In this document: positions 25,301 to 33,527 of the stretch, piece after piece
Layout: each line of letters opens with the position of its first letter
Numbering within the stretch: position 1 is the first letter of the stretch
DNA from: Aplysia californica
Lineage: Eukaryota > Mollusca > Gastropoda > Aplysiida > Aplysiidae
NCBI RefSeq assembly: GCF_000002075.1
Contig: NW_004797329.1
Location: 1,497,854 to 1,561,853, forward strand
Reading direction: 5' to 3'
Length of the DNA: 64,000 nucleotides
The notes under the pieces: generated by a model
Databases searched by the model: none
Seen by the model: only the letters and a program-made list of their open reading frames with translations
What the model was told of the DNA's origin: nothing
Translations under genes and position numbers: made by a program

Positions 25301-28300
25301 TATCCCTGAAAGATGATTTGTTAAAAACGAAATTCTGTTTCAAGGAAAAAGATGTCAATAATGTACAGCTGTCATTGTTCATTTGTGTGGAGTCTTCTGA
25401 TGGTATACCCTCTCTTAATTACACGTATTACTTTGATACAGTGTAAGTCTTTTATCCTCTTTTTTTGTCCTTGGTATGGTTGTAACTTCACTTTAGACCT
25501 GGAAGAGGATTACAAGCTGTTGTATCTCCACTGTGTTGAATATCTTTATAGGTGAGCCTATCTAGTTCCCTGTCTTTTCACTTTTGCTTTTTCAATTTCT
25601 GGAATATTTTTTTCTGGTACAGGTGGAGAAAGAAGGCACCATGGACAACATCAATGTGAGGGAAAGCCTTATTCGCATGCGTTCTTTTCGCATGGGCTTA
25701 ATCCAGACAGCAGATCAGCTCCGGTTCTCGTATCTGGCCATCATCCAAGGAGCTCAGGCTATCCTGAAAGGCAGTGGATTAGAAAGTCTTCAGACACAAG
25801 TATGATTGTCTTTCTTTATGTTGTGAGGAGAAAAGGACTTAACATTACGACTTCTATTAAAGACAGATGGATATTTATTTCATTGAAAGCAAGACAAACA
25901 AGTTAGCTCTCAGATATACCAGTAACTCTACATGCCTAAAAATTGACGAGCGCCTGATGTTCCCGCGTCGTGACACATATAGTGAAATTATATACAAAAA
26001 AACGCAAGGGGGGAATGGAAAGTGGGCGTTCGGAGAGGTGGCCATCATTGCAGGTTCGACTGTATTCTCTTAACTCTAGTTTTTCTTTTTCACCCAGAAA
26101 TTATTCTCAATTACAGACTTTAAAAAATACTGAACTGTTTTGTTTTTTTTTTCTCCTTTCACTTAACCCTTAGAATTGCTCTGAAGGAGTCCCTCCCCCT
26201 CCACCCCAGCGGACAAGCAGCTTACAGCCTCCCGCCAAGCCCAAAACGATGCCATCGGCGCTTCAACTGCTGAGTGCTTTGGATGAGAATGAAGATCCGC
26301 CGGCGCTACCCCCAAAGAAGAACAGCCCTCTCCAGAGACAGTCCGGGTTCTCGGGTTGGGATGGAGAGATGGCGACGGACGACGACCTCACAGACGATGA
26401 CGAGGATGACGAGGAGTTTGATAAGCTCATTGACCGCGACGAGGATAAAGAAAACATTGGAGATAACGTTATTGCCGCTGACAGTGACAGTGAGAGCGAC
26501 AGCGAAATGCAGTAAGTTGACTTGAAACGTTAAGCCTCAAATGTAGAGAGAAAAAAGCAGTCCCTTTTTAGACTGAAACTGTCGTGAGATTTCTCCAAAT
26601 ATGTCTCTGTGTTCTTATCTTAACCCTTTTGCTGCTAAATTGTGTCCCCATATTATTTCCCCTGAATGCTGAATTAAACAGCGAGAAAAGCAAATTTCAG
26701 ACAGAAATTTTATTTCCTTCATAACTTTCTATTCTTAAAAATTTTGTATGGGTGTATGTAAACAGTGCTTCCAATCTTACGTATTTTTACGGAAATCTGT
26801 ATTTTACTTCTTGACAGTTCCATTCTTGCTCTCCCATCATTATCAACTCCATTAGTAAAAAAGTGCGATAGCGTAGGGCTACCAAGATTCTGGGGCAAAG
26901 GATCCTTACTTGCCATCATATTGTCTTGTATAAGTTGCGAGTATTAATGGTAATTCTGTTGGCAATAGGTTAATGTTATAGGAACCTGCCAGATCTGGTA
27001 GTATGAGGAAATGTGTGAATTGCCCCGAGAAAGACCTGGGAAAATACATAAAGTTCTTGAATATTTGAAAACCAAATTGGATAGGTCAGTAAATTCATTT
27101 TTGCCGGTCACGATTGTGATGTTCGCTCGGCTTTTCCCGGGCTGCTGAAGGCAACTTGATAACAGGTTTTAGAATTTTGATTAGAGCTCTCTGCAAAGCG
27201 TGCTTTGGTGCAGGCCTTGTATGGAATCGGGATCCACCATGCCTTGTAAGTCTTGTTATTGAATGAAAGTGTTTGCGTTTCATTGGATGGGTGATAGTGA
27301 TAGTGAATTATTACTATATTTTAGCTTTCTGTTCAAGATTGGCAGCTTTTCAGAGTCACTGCAGGACTGCATCTTGCCCTCCCTCAGTTCTTACAACTCT
27401 CTCACACTGATAGGTCTACTAGAGCCATTCAAGTTATTACTCTACTTTTGACTTTGAGCAACAATCTTAATGAAAAAAATAGGTGTTATGGGTTGTTGGT
27501 GATCTCTTCAAACAGGCTCCCGAATGGCATTTTTAACCCTCTAAAAGCACTGAATTTGAATTTCTTCGAGGGCTTCGTCCCCCGATCCCCCCACCAGGGA
27601 TCCTGCTGGAGCCGCAAAGGCCTCCCAACCCGCGGCAGAATTTTCCTTACTTTAAAAGTTGTAGCTTATTGGATGAAGTATATATGAGTGTGTGAAGTTA
27701 AAAAATCAAATTTAGTGGGGGACCCTCAGTTATGTCAGAAATGTCAAACAGTTGGTCTTCCCTTCTCCGGCCCCTTGCTTCATCTTCTGCTGTTGAAACG
27801 TCTCCGTCGGAACAAAAATCGAGTAGATCTACAATGTCCGAACCTTTATTTCTCTGAGTAACTTTAGATCTACAATGTCCGAACCTTTATTTCTCTGAGT
27901 AACTTCAGCCAAGTCAAACCCCTCAGAATGTGTGGTTGGCGGGTACTTTGATTTGGTTTGCTGCTTCTTCTTTCCTATCAAAAGTCTGTCGTCCTTATCT
28001 CCCCTTCTTCTTTTTTATGTTTGTTACTATCTTGTAACATATGATCTTATGCAGTTGCGAGGGCCGTAAAACCTCAATTAAAACTTTAAAAAACACCCCC
28101 CCCCCCCCCCAACTCACGTGAATCAGAGTCCATAAAAACGTTTGGTGGGTCAAGTCAGACCCACCATCACTCTCCTGATCTGATATATCTTGTAGATTTT
28201 CCTCCCAACAAGTGTCTTGAAAAATTTTACCAAAAAACTCAATCGGCATTGTTTTCTTTTGTTGTGACACACAAACAAAAGTATAATCAATTCTGCTTGG

Positions 28301-28922
28301 ACTACTATGCAGTATGCTGCGAATTTCTTCTTCATCGTCTTTGTACATCATTTTTTAGTAGGCCTTTGTACACCTGAGTCGGTTTGAGTGGAAATTCTGT
28401 CTATCACGACTAGTAGTTGGGACCCGCGCGCAAAGGGTTGAATTGTTTGTTCCTTAAGAAATCTAAAGTTTTTCAAACTAGAAAATTGTATTTTATATTT
28501 GATGAGAATTGGCATACTTGTCCGTCCGAATGATGTCAGTTTTTGTTTATGAGGTGTTGCTCACACTGCTGATTCTATGGGTAGAAAGGAAGATGGATAT
28601 ATTATCTGCTCTCAGCATGTATGTGAGCACAGTTGCTTCCTGTTTTGTCGCTTCCTTTTTTCCCCCCTTGGTGCCCTTTTTAAAGAAAAAATATCATTTA
28701 TTGGATTTGTCTTGTTTGTTTTGCAGAAGGGCACAAGTGCGACAGAGAATCCGAGAACAAAGGAAGCAGGAGACCATGCAGAAGATCAAGGAGATGAAAG
28801 ACAAACAGCGTCGGAGCGAGAGATGGCGTCCGTACAAGTCGTTCTTCACACCGTCCGTGTACTTTGGAATAGCAGTTTTGGTGGGGATAGCCGGGGTGGT
28901 GGTGTACAGGTATATGTTGTAA
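7482..28922 (+). CDS. PTPN1: Tyrosine-protein phosphatase non-receptor type 1/2-like (PTP1B/TC-PTP), 9 exons
   Basis: Coding exons are 7482-7550, 13928-14036, 15392-15489, 17290-17388, 20228-20377, 20937-21146, 25623-25799, 26174-26511 and 28727-28922. They join in frame with GT/AG borders to give 481 residues. The enzyme removes phosphate from phosphotyrosine, with the domain facing the cytosol. Seen: the phosphotyrosine loop KNRYRDVSP (Tyr54, Asp56), the WPD loop TTWPDFGVP (acid Asp192), the P-loop [11 protein letters not shown] (nucleophile Cys226, Arg232) and the Q-loop QTADQ (Gln273). Then come a PPPPPQ proline motif, a PALPP motif, a very acidic stretch (~350-410), a basic, probably helical segment (417-455) and a hydrophobic end (461-476) followed by a short tail ending YML. 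In the family this end anchors PTP1B to the ER. The layout equals human PTPN1; invertebrates usually have one gene ancestral to PTPN1 and PTPN2, so the symbol is approximate. All catalytic residues are present. Confidence 0.95.
7787..7868. repeat. Inverted GGCTATTCGGACT repeat cluster
   Basis: Copies of GGCTATTCGGACTC and its complement GAGTCCGAA cluster here. The same motifs reappear at 11787-11811 and 11882-11936 in intron 1. The two clusters may be the ends of one element about 4.1 kb long, or two independent small palindromic elements. Confidence 0.55.
8111..10957. mobile_element. TGGGTCTCAA-ended element, long copy with nested insertions
   Basis: The ends are TGGGTCTCAA (8111-8120) and TTGAGACCCA (10948-10957). 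The short copy at 16750-17113 has the same ends and matches the outer parts (CGCTATTTAG-GGATTTCCGC, AATCAGAAAGAGAGTTGTTGG, TTTCAGCATTCTAGGGTT, AAAGTTCCTCCTTTT). The long copy is split by an element at 9434-10869 and probably by another at about 8365-8825. An internal stretch (about 8255-9110) also matches 27030-27475. No transposase frame was recognised, so it is a non-autonomous DNA element. Confidence 0.7.
9434..10869. mobile_element. Nested inverted-repeat element with CACTATTTCTCCGAACG ends
   Basis: Both ends carry CACTATTTCTCCGAACGTTCGG in opposite orientation (9440 onward and 10833-10862), with a second diverged copy just inside each end. It is flanked on both sides by TAATAATAA (9425-9433 and 10870-10878), while the empty site at 16750-17113 has this once. 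The element is therefore an insertion with an 8-9-bp target duplication. The right end contains a perfect 30-bp palindrome. No protein was recognised inside. Confidence 0.65.
10995..11041. repeat. (TG)n(AG)n microsatellite
   Basis: A TG run passes directly into an AG run; A/G-rich sequence continues to about 11225. Confidence 0.95.
11666..11689. repeat. G homopolymer
   Basis: About 20 G in a row within an A/G-rich stretch; its length in the assembly may not be exact. Confidence 0.8.
11944..12795. mobile_element. Foldback-type element with minisatellite arms
   Basis: The left arm (about 11949-12113) holds tandem units with CTACGTACNNNGTAACC and CTAGTCTCAGT. The right arm (about 12395-12793) holds about ten ~35-45-bp units in the opposite orientation (GGTTACCGTGTACGTAG, GACACTGAGACTACGTG). 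The outermost ends, GAACGGAGTGTCTACGTAC and its complement, form terminal inverted repeats. The core (about 12113-12390) matches 8545-8810 in the same intron. Confidence 0.7.
12800..13927. other. Rest of PTPN1 intron 1
   Basis: Includes a CCCTAC/CCCTAA-rich patch at 12820-12895, and a short direct repeat (CTATTCTC...GCGTC..CG, 13200-13260). Otherwise it is AT-rich and unremarkable up to the exon 2 acceptor. Confidence 0.5.
13928..14036 (+). CDS. PTPN1: PTPN1 exon 2
   Basis: Acceptor TTGTTACAG, then RLKNEAS...[11 protein letters not shown], then donor GTAAGT after the first base of a Tyr codon. It carries the phosphotyrosine-recognition loop (Tyr54, Asp56). Confidence 0.95.
14827..14860. repeat. 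C-run followed by (CA)n
   Basis: About 22 C, then CACACACA, in intron 2. Confidence 0.9.
14957..15207 (+). mobile_element. MITE family 2, copy 1 (intron 2)
   Basis: It starts GGTCGTTTTTAAGGACAAGC and ends with the complement-type sequence TTGTGCTTAGAAGCGACC, giving inverted ends of about 24 bp. The interior has GGGCTAACCCAGATTTTGG, ATTGGTTATAGAGAAAACTC and GGGGCAAAAACTTTACCTTC. Same orientation as 31579-31804; the copies at 19904-20151 and 38297-38540 are inverted. Confidence 0.85.
15392..15489 (+). CDS. PTPN1: PTPN1 exon 3
   Basis: The split codon gives Tyr60, then DHSRV and the conserved DNNYINASL and SRQYILTQ segments. Acceptor TTCAG, donor GTAGGC. Confidence 0.96.
16199..16672 (-). mobile_element. 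MITE family 1, copy in PTPN1 intron 3
   Basis: The ends ATGTGAGGCAGCGTGGTGG, AATCAGGCTCTCGTCAATTTT and TTGACGAGAGCCTGATTCC, ACCACGCTGACTCACAT are inverted repeats of about 38 bp. A 40-bp internal segment with GAGAAATGGCCGCCAAAG is duplicated in tandem. Orientation is opposite to the copies at 50846 and 60982. Confidence 0.88.
16750..17113. mobile_element. TGGGTCTCAA-ended element, short copy (intron 3)
   Basis: TGGGTCTCAA (16750-16759) and TTGAGACCCA (17104-17113) enclose 364 bp that match the outer parts of 8111-10957. It lacks the 9434-10869 insertion, so it shows the unoccupied state of that site. Confidence 0.82.
17290..17388 (+). CDS. PTPN1: PTPN1 exon 4
   Basis: 33 codons: [17 protein letters not shown] and [11 protein letters not shown], core PTP motifs (FW.M.WEQ, VVMLNR). 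Phase 0 at both ends; acceptor CTCCAG, donor GTAAGA. Confidence 0.96.
17389..18269. other. PTPN1 intron 4, left part
   Basis: No gene or recognisable element. A pair GGCCCGGTTACACGTAACG / TGTGTAACCG near 17710-17790 may be the remains of a small inverted repeat. Confidence 0.35.
18270..18343 (-). repeat. Shared-head repeat, body B, partial
   Basis: TTTGTTACTCTCTTGTAACACC through TTGTAAGTGCGGTAAAACTC, the head-proximal part of the B type in reverse orientation. Confidence 0.6.
18590..18622. repeat. (TTC)n microsatellite
   Basis: About ten TTC units in intron 4. Confidence 0.9.
18790..19260 (+). repeat. Shared-head repeat, body C without head
   Basis: GAAGCCTATTCTTATTGATTTTAG, GGAATCTTTAACATG, CGAGAAGGCTAGGT and AGATGAAAGCAGACGACAGA match 52800-53150 in order. 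The shared head is missing or too diverged here. Confidence 0.6.
19277..19311. repeat. C-run followed by A-run
   Basis: About 22 C, then about 12 A. Confidence 0.9.
19735..19850 (-). repeat. Shared-head repeat, body B, partial (intron 4)
   Basis: GGGTTGTTGGCTGGCGCTTG, GTGGTTTGCCCC and ATATCAAACGTCTGTGATCC match the distal body of type B; the head end is absent. Confidence 0.65.
19904..20151 (-). mobile_element. MITE family 2, copy 2 (intron 4)
   Basis: The ends GGTCGCTTTTAAGC and GCTTGTCCTTAAAAGTGAGC enclose GAAAATCGAAGGTAAAGTTT and AGGTAGGGCAATGCCCACTT. It lies only ~75 bp before exon 5 without disturbing the acceptor. Confidence 0.85.
20228..20377 (+). CDS. PTPN1: PTPN1 exon 5
   Basis: 50 codons starting LKCAQYWP, the family's KCAQYWP motif, and ending [10 protein letters not shown]. 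Phase 0 at both ends; acceptor TTTGCAG, donor GTTTGT. Confidence 0.95.
20548..20690 (+). repeat. Shared-head repeat, body C, partial (intron 5)
   Basis: GTTTAACGGCGCTCGCAACTG, AAGGTCATATGAGTGCGCGG and GGACACATCTAATATTTTC are followed by GCCCAGGTGGCGGCCGAAGC. It matches 52727-52850 and stops after CTACTCTTATCGA. Confidence 0.7.
20937..21146 (+). CDS. PTPN1: PTPN1 exon 6, catalytic
   Basis: 70 codons with [13 protein letters not shown] (general acid Asp192) and [17 protein letters not shown] (Cys226, Arg232). Acceptor TTCACAG, donor GTATGC. An alternative AG 23 bases upstream would shift the frame. Confidence 0.97.
21192..21345 (-). repeat. Shared-head repeat, body A, partial (intron 6)
   Basis: GATAGTCGAAGCAGACCTTG, GTGCTGTTGAAGCTAGA and TTGGCGCTCCTATGACCTTA end in GTTGCGAGCACCGTAAAACC. 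It is the reverse of 60334-60500 and begins just after the exon 6 donor. Confidence 0.75.
22325..22828 (+). CDS. N-terminal part of the transposase-like ORF (frame-broken)
   Basis: 167 codons of mainly basic, polar sequence ([34 protein letters not shown]), then [11 protein letters not shown]. In another frame of the same DNA (22261-22467) a Cys-rich stretch [14 protein letters not shown]...[14 protein letters not shown]...CFDHF looks like a zinc-binding domain. This implies at least one frameshift near 22440-22470, and another near 22830 before the conserved domain. It acts, if ever, as the DNA-binding part of a transposase. Confidence 0.55.
   Translation: MATTQMATQNSILEHARSKGAMLKYGRLVLILKSFFALIISMKRLHREFNIKKHEKVKGKNQQHVKVVGRPSQSKIPAGVNMNTDTPDQFQTKETVIDEGGGRMQRSVPEQYTVEGSEKEVRKEKKLRSNKQKEAKMKRNLGQEFTSMYHMFIQEWIPRTRPSSFTT
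22845..23890 (+). CDS. Conserved domain of the transposase-like protein (DUF7869-like)
   Basis: About 348 codons stay open to TGA/TAG at 23890; the first ATG is at 22958, but similarity begins before it with [14 protein letters not shown]. Motifs in order: [83 protein letters not shown]. The FDLQ / YNxT / E.....EI / D.CxGQNKN / H.......H series is found in a large group of uncharacterised animal proteins that I associate with DUF7869 and which are thought to derive from transposons. The acidic D and E in these motifs could be the catalytic residues of an RNase H-like fold; that is inference. Confidence 0.7.
24919..24942. repeat. (CT)n microsatellite
   Basis: Twelve CT units in intron 6, just outside the transposon. 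Confidence 0.9.
25623..25799 (+). CDS. PTPN1: PTPN1 exon 7
   Basis: 59 codons with [20 protein letters not shown], the alpha-6 and Q-loop region (Gln273). Acceptor TGGTACAG, donor GTATGA. It is separated from exon 6 by an intron of 4.5 kb, enlarged by a 3.15-kb transposon. Confidence 0.96.
25840..25983 (+). mobile_element. MITE family 1, right-end fragment (intron 7)
   Basis: GATGGATATTTATTTCATTG, CCAGTAACTCTACATGCC and AAAATTGACGAGCGCCTGAT match the right third of the family; no left end is present. It fills much of the 374-bp intron. Confidence 0.7.
26174..26511 (+). CDS. PTPN1: PTPN1 exon 8, regulatory linker
   Basis: It begins [12 protein letters not shown], with proline motifs of SH3-binding type, and then an acidic region ([32 protein letters not shown]). 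Acidic Ser residues resemble CK2 sites. It ends after two bases of a Gln codon with donor GTAAGT. Confidence 0.93.
27030..27475 (+). repeat. Diverged copy of the interior of the 8111-10957 element (intron 8)
   Basis: TTTGAAAACCAAATTGG, TTGCCGGTCACGATTGTGA, GGTGCAGGCCTTGT, GCGTTTCATTGGATGG, TTTTAGCTTTCTGTTCAAGA and CACTGATAGGTCTACT match 8285-9110 in order. About 450 bp present in the 8-kb copy (about 8365-8825) is absent here. Confidence 0.75.
27826..27908. repeat. 41-bp tandem duplication
   Basis: Two adjacent copies of a 41-bp unit containing GATCTACAATGTCCGAACC and TTTCTCTGAGTAACTT. Confidence 0.9.
27936..28076 (-). repeat. Shared-head repeat, body B (intron 8)
   Basis: GTGGTTGGCGGGTACTTTG, TTTCCTATCAAAAGTCTGTC and ATCTTATGCAGTTGCGAGG end in GCCGTAAAACCTC, a nearly full-length reverse copy. 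Confidence 0.8.
28727..28922 (+). CDS. PTPN1: PTPN1 exon 9, membrane anchor and stop
   Basis: It is basic at first ([26 protein letters not shown]) and ends with the hydrophobic segment [16 protein letters not shown] and RYML before TAA at 28920-28922. A single hydrophobic C-terminal segment with almost nothing after it is the tail-anchor layout of PTP1B. Confidence 0.93.
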
Positions 28923-31064
28923 TGTTGTTCCCTCCGGCCCGTGCCAGACGGTAGGATGCTTTTGTTTGCCAATATCAGAATTACTGTACAGTATTTTCTT
29001 GATGTTTAAGGAAATTGTAATATGTCTCTGAAAATATTTTTTGCTACTCAGGTACTTGGGAAGATGGAGACTTTTGGCCCAGATTGGGCTTTATCAAAGT
29101 TTTCGTGATGTTATGAGTGCTTGTGGTTTAGATACTGAAAAAGAGACACGGTTTTGATGGCTTGTTGCGAATGATTTTGTTATTTCTATCAATGGCATTC
29201 CATGTAGCACGTAGGTTATGTTTGACATTCTGAGGGGGAAGATTCACACTTTTGTCTTTGGCAAACAATGGAACATCAGGCATAACCACCTTTTTTTTAA
29301 AAAGATGAGTCTGTTGAATGATAATTGACAGAAATTACAAAGTTTTTGCCTTTCCATTTTCAATTAAACCTCCTTCCGTCTGTGGCTAAATTGTCCGGTG
29401 CAGATTTCTGGTCCATCTTGAACCTTACTCTGATATTTTTCTTGTACAGCTCACAGGCTTCTTGGTGCAATGGTTAGACCCTTCACCTTGGGGGAAGAAG
29501 GTGTGAGTTCATTTCCATAGTGATGAAGATATTTCATTGAGTTCCCTTTGTCTGCTACACTGCCTGTGTTGGCTTTGGTAGGCAAAGTACCCCCTCCTTT
29601 GTATTTATTGAAGCAATGGGGATGCAGATCATTTAACAATCACTAGACAAGATGGCAAACTGAAAGAGAAGTTCATTTGAAGTATAATATGAGGTATGTA
29701 GAGTTGGAGGAACTCCTTTCTGTTTCAATGACATAGTACACAAAACTCAAGGCTCAAGACACAGACTGGACAAGAGGAACTTCTTGGATAACAAGGACAC
29801 CCACCATCTGCTGTCCCCCCCCCCAAACACACACACCTACTACTTGCTAATACCAAAATTAGCACCATATTAGATAGTGGGAAGTCAAAAGGCCATGTGG
29901 ATAATGTTCCCTTTTCCTGAGACATTGTCATCAGGTCCAGTAGCTCTGAAATTCAAACCCTCAACTTGAAATGGAAGAGACCTACGGCTTCGCTGTTGGG
30001 CCATATATCCCTGTTTTAGGTTTTCACGGGGAATTGGATTTGGAACTACGTTGTCTTTTATCATGTTGAAATAAGACTAAGCGCTCAATCTATGGCCGCT
30101 GTAAGGCGAACACTTATGTTCTGTTCTTTAACACTTTGCCCGCACGCGACGCCGGTCGGCGACTGTAAGAAGCCGTCCCTTTTCCCCACGGGGCGCCGAT
30201 CAGCGCTGTGTGATATAGCGTGTACCGCACCTGTACACCTGGTCCGTGGGGACAAGTGTTGCGCGCTCTGCGTGCTCCGTGGGTGGAAAGTGTTGAGCCT
30301 CGTTATGAAGCTCAAGTTTTGATTTTATAAGTGACTTTTAAAAAATGGCACTGAGTGTTTGTGCTGGATGGGAGTTGGGGGATGCCAACAGTTTTTTTTA
30401 TTGCCAGGTGGATTGTCTTTGTCAGAATATTGTCTCAGGGGAACCATACTCTAAAATATCAGTTCTAGATTCCCACTTTTGTAAATTTTATTAATGAGAA
30501 AGGGGAAGAATGCAAGATTTCATTTGTTTGAGGTCACTTTTTTTTTTTTCCACAATAACCTAAACTGTTTAGAAAAGATCTGAGTTCTGGGTTCATTGTA
30601 TCCTCAATGCAGGAATGTTGCAGTTCCACTTCTGGTAGTCCAAATATTAAACTTAACATGTCTCTGTTATAATGCACAGTTTGATAATTGTTTGATAACA
30701 GTTGGTAAAGATGGTTGAAGCAGGAAGACTTGGTAGACTGATTTATGTTGGTGAGTGAAGTGTTTGAATTGTCCTACTTAAACATCAGAATCGTTTACCG
30801 TTATTGATATGACATGCCTTGTAATTTCTTGGGGGGAGGGGGGGTAGTGATAGCAGCACATGACACCATGGTGTAACACAAACACCCACTCTCATGCCTT
30901 GCCTGCTGCTGTTTTCTTGACTGATTGTTTGTAGGTTTTAATTTTAATCAAGATCTGTTACGGAGTCTCATTTTGAATTTTAATTTTTGTCAGGATTTAG
31001 CTACTGTTTTACCGCTGTCTGTATGTAGTGTAATGGTTTTGCTCTTCATTATATGCAAGAATAA
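28923..31064. other. Probable PTPN1 3'UTR and flank
   Basis: No ORF of interest follows the stop codon. Poly(A)-signal candidates are ATTAAA near 29364 and AATAAA at 31060-31065; neither can be chosen from sequence alone. A tRNA-like stretch near 29458-29515 (GGTGCAATGGTTAGACCC, GTGAGTTCATTTCC) may be the worn head of a SINE. Confidence 0.4.
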
Positions 31065-31470
31065 ATGTGGGGCATCGTGAAATCAGGCGCTTGTCAAAAT
31101 CATAAAATTGAAGCATTTTTCCGCAGGTTTGGCAATTTATATTGAATCTTTATTTTTTGGCGTAACGCGTATTATGTTCATTTAAAAACGTTTCTGTGTG
31201 GGTTTTACTGAAAAATGTTGACCAAAGGCACCAAAAAAATCTAGTTTTTCAAGTTTCCAAGGACAAACTATTTCTCTCTAATTCTTCCCCTGAAACCAGG
31301 CGACCCCCCACCTCCTACAGTCACAAATGTCTCAACTTCTGTTAAAGATTTTCTTGTATTTTATTCATCGAAAGCAGTTCCACGCGCACAAGCTTTAAGA
31401 TGATATCAATAACTCCACATGCCCCAAAAATGGACAAGCGCCCTGATTCCCCTCGCGTCGTGTGACACAT
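31065..31470 (+). mobile_element. MITE family 1, diverged copy
   Basis: Left end ATGTGGGGCATCGTGAAATC, GGCGCTTGTCAAAATCATAA; right end GACAAGCGCCCTGATTCCCC, TCGTGTGACACAT. Interior has TTTTCCGCAGGTTTGGC and GTTTCTGTGTGGGTTTTAC. It is more diverged than the 50846 and 60982 copies. Confidence 0.8.
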
Positions 31471-31578
31471 TTATAAGTTCTCTTCCAGCATGGTGATGTG
31501 TCCAACTGCCTGCTGGGATGCTGTATTTCTCTTGGCTCTCCCTATCTGGCAGAGTCGTAGCAGCCTACCTCCTGAAAT

Positions 31579-31804
31579 GGTCACTTTTAAGGACAAGGGG
31601 GCTAACCCAGATTTCGGGGTTTCCAGAAATCTTGACCTACATCAAAAGTGGGATTGCCCTACCTATGGGAGAAGTTTGGCTTCATTGGTGTGTATATTTC
31701 ATTGGTTATAGAGAAAACTCTCCTTGTCTTTTAAAGAGACTGAATAAGAATCCAGAAACTTTGACTTCAATTTTCTCTAAACAGCATTGTCCTTAAAAAC
31801 GATC
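31579..31804 (+). mobile_element. MITE family 2, copy 3, slightly shortened
   Basis: GGTCACTTTTAAGGACAAGG at the left, TTGTCCTTAAAAACGATC at the right, and the familiar interior CAGATTTCGGGGTTTCCAG, ATTGGTTATAGAGAAAACTC. A few tens of bases before the right end are missing compared with 14957-15207. Confidence 0.82.
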
Positions 31805-33296
31805 AAACAATCTAAACGGTATTGACTGCGGTGTACGTCTTCCTTTAGTAAGACAGGGGCTGCTGTCTGAGAGCTGTGAAAACTCTGGAAAAATTTTCAA
31901 GGTCTTTTGTTCCAGTCTTCTATTTAGTCAAACTTTAACCTTTCTGACAGGTTTAGCACCATGGGTTCTGAGTTAAATGTTCGAGACTTGACACAAGAAT
32001 GAATAAAAAGAAGGAATATGAACTCTTTGAAGACGAAGCGGACATATAAGTGGGATCAACAGTGGACCAAAGACTATGTTGCTGCACATTTGGAACCATA
32101 CTACACGAATCAAAAACATGAGCTGTGCATATTTCTTTGCATTGGAATCTTGTTTGCCTTTTGAATACAGAATAGGAAAAAAAATTATGAGTAACTACGG
32201 TATGCTTTTTTTTTTTTTTTAAGTTCCCTCAACCAGTGAGTCTTCAGGTGTTGTCGAATGACTGGAGTGGGCGTCCTTAATGAGTTAAAGGGCCCCAAAT
32301 TGACCTGCTGAATAATTTGAAGATCAAGTTAATGTTTTATTGTTTTGGCATGGTGTTTCTCTGCTGGCACAAGTATGATAGTCTTGTATATGTAAGCGAA
32401 ATTGTTGAAGTAAATTGTCATATCTTATTATATATACCAAAGCACTCTATTTTGCATGAAAGCAAGCGGTGTCAATACTTTGTTGTATTGTCATTGTTTC
32501 TCTATTAATTGCGCTTGATCTAATTTTATTTTTCATAAAATTTTGAAATTTATGAGAGAATAATGAATACACCTTATTTTTTTTCTCCAATGCACAAGTG
32601 ATACAGGAAAGCCTACAACATGTTCTACTATTCCTCTTCGTTATTTCCATTTTCTTTCTCCTCCCCCCCCCCCCTCAAAGCTATTTAACCATGGTTAGGT
32701 TGATTTTGATGCACTTTTCATCGTTAAAAAGAAATGTTCAAAGTGCCCGTGGGTAGTTGAGTACAAAGCCATTTTTTTTCTTGCCAGAACTCGATGATGT
32801 TCGACAGTTTGAGTTGTGTGTCTCAAAGTGAGGCAACATCTCAGTTTTTGTTCATCTGTGACTGTGACTAGTGTGTGGTTGAAAAGACAGGTTTGTGTTG
32901 GCATTATCAAGGGGGTAGGAAAATCATTGATGATAATAATAATAATTATAATATTTTCTTGGTTACAGTGTGGATGTCTGTGATGTAGCGGTGTGGCACT
33001 TGGCCATTTCTCACTGAAGATATGAGTTTGATTCCCTTGTGGGGAGGTTCTTGTATAGAGTGTCTCTGTCTTTTTTCTGTGACCTTGTATCCCATCTCTC
33101 TCAGCATAAGGTGGCCCTGACAGGCAGGGGTCAAAGCTGCCCGACTTCTCTGTGATCTAAACTTGTGACAATTGGGGACGTTGAGCATCTACAATTATGA
33201 ATTATATAACTTTTTTTTTTGGGTGGTAAAGTTACAGGATTTAAAAGGAGTTTTGAAAGACATTTAAGGAAATTGAGGTGAAAGTGTCCAGGTTAC
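31805..33296. other. Intergenic, no gene seen
   Basis: AT-rich single-copy-looking sequence. A tRNA-like segment (about 32975-33050; GTAGCGGTGTGGCACTTGG, GAGTTTGATTCCC) followed by ~130 bp may be a worn SINE. C-run at 32659-32674. Confidence 0.35.
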
Positions 33297-33527
33297 TCAT
33301 ATCGTGGCCTCGGAACTATTTTGTCCAAAGTGTAATTAGGTACACGTCGCAAAAGGGGCAGACCCAAAGTGACCTGGAGACGCACAATAGAGTCTGAAAT
33401 AAAGTCCTGGAGATCCTTTGTTGCTGCCCTAAACGCCAGATGGCGTAATGGGTAGAAAGTAAGAAAGTAAGTAGCCTAATTAGGTAAAGAGGTACTTGGA
33501 CCAAATAGTTCTGAGGCGATGATATGG
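33297..33527. mobile_element. Inverted-repeat element carrying a LINE C-terminal fragment
   Basis: The left arm (33297-33342; CATATCGTGGCCTCGGAAC, TATTTTGTCCAAAGTG, TAATTAGGTA) is the complement, with few mismatches, of the right arm (33471-33527; CCTAATTAGGTA, TTGGACCAAATAGTTCTGAGG). The interior, on the + strand, translates to RGRPKVTWRRTIESEIKSW, the conserved end of many LINE reverse-transcriptase ORFs. Confidence 0.65.

Noticed and set aside
25259-25313. Possible short exon in PTPN1 intron 6 after TTTCCAG
   Set aside because: Exon 6 joins exon 7 in frame and in line with the family without it; the reading ends in a stop after 18 codons.
29458-29515. Possible tRNA gene
   Set aside because: GGTTAGACCC and GAGTTCATTTCC resemble tRNA boxes, but a complete cloverleaf could not be drawn; more likely a worn SINE head.
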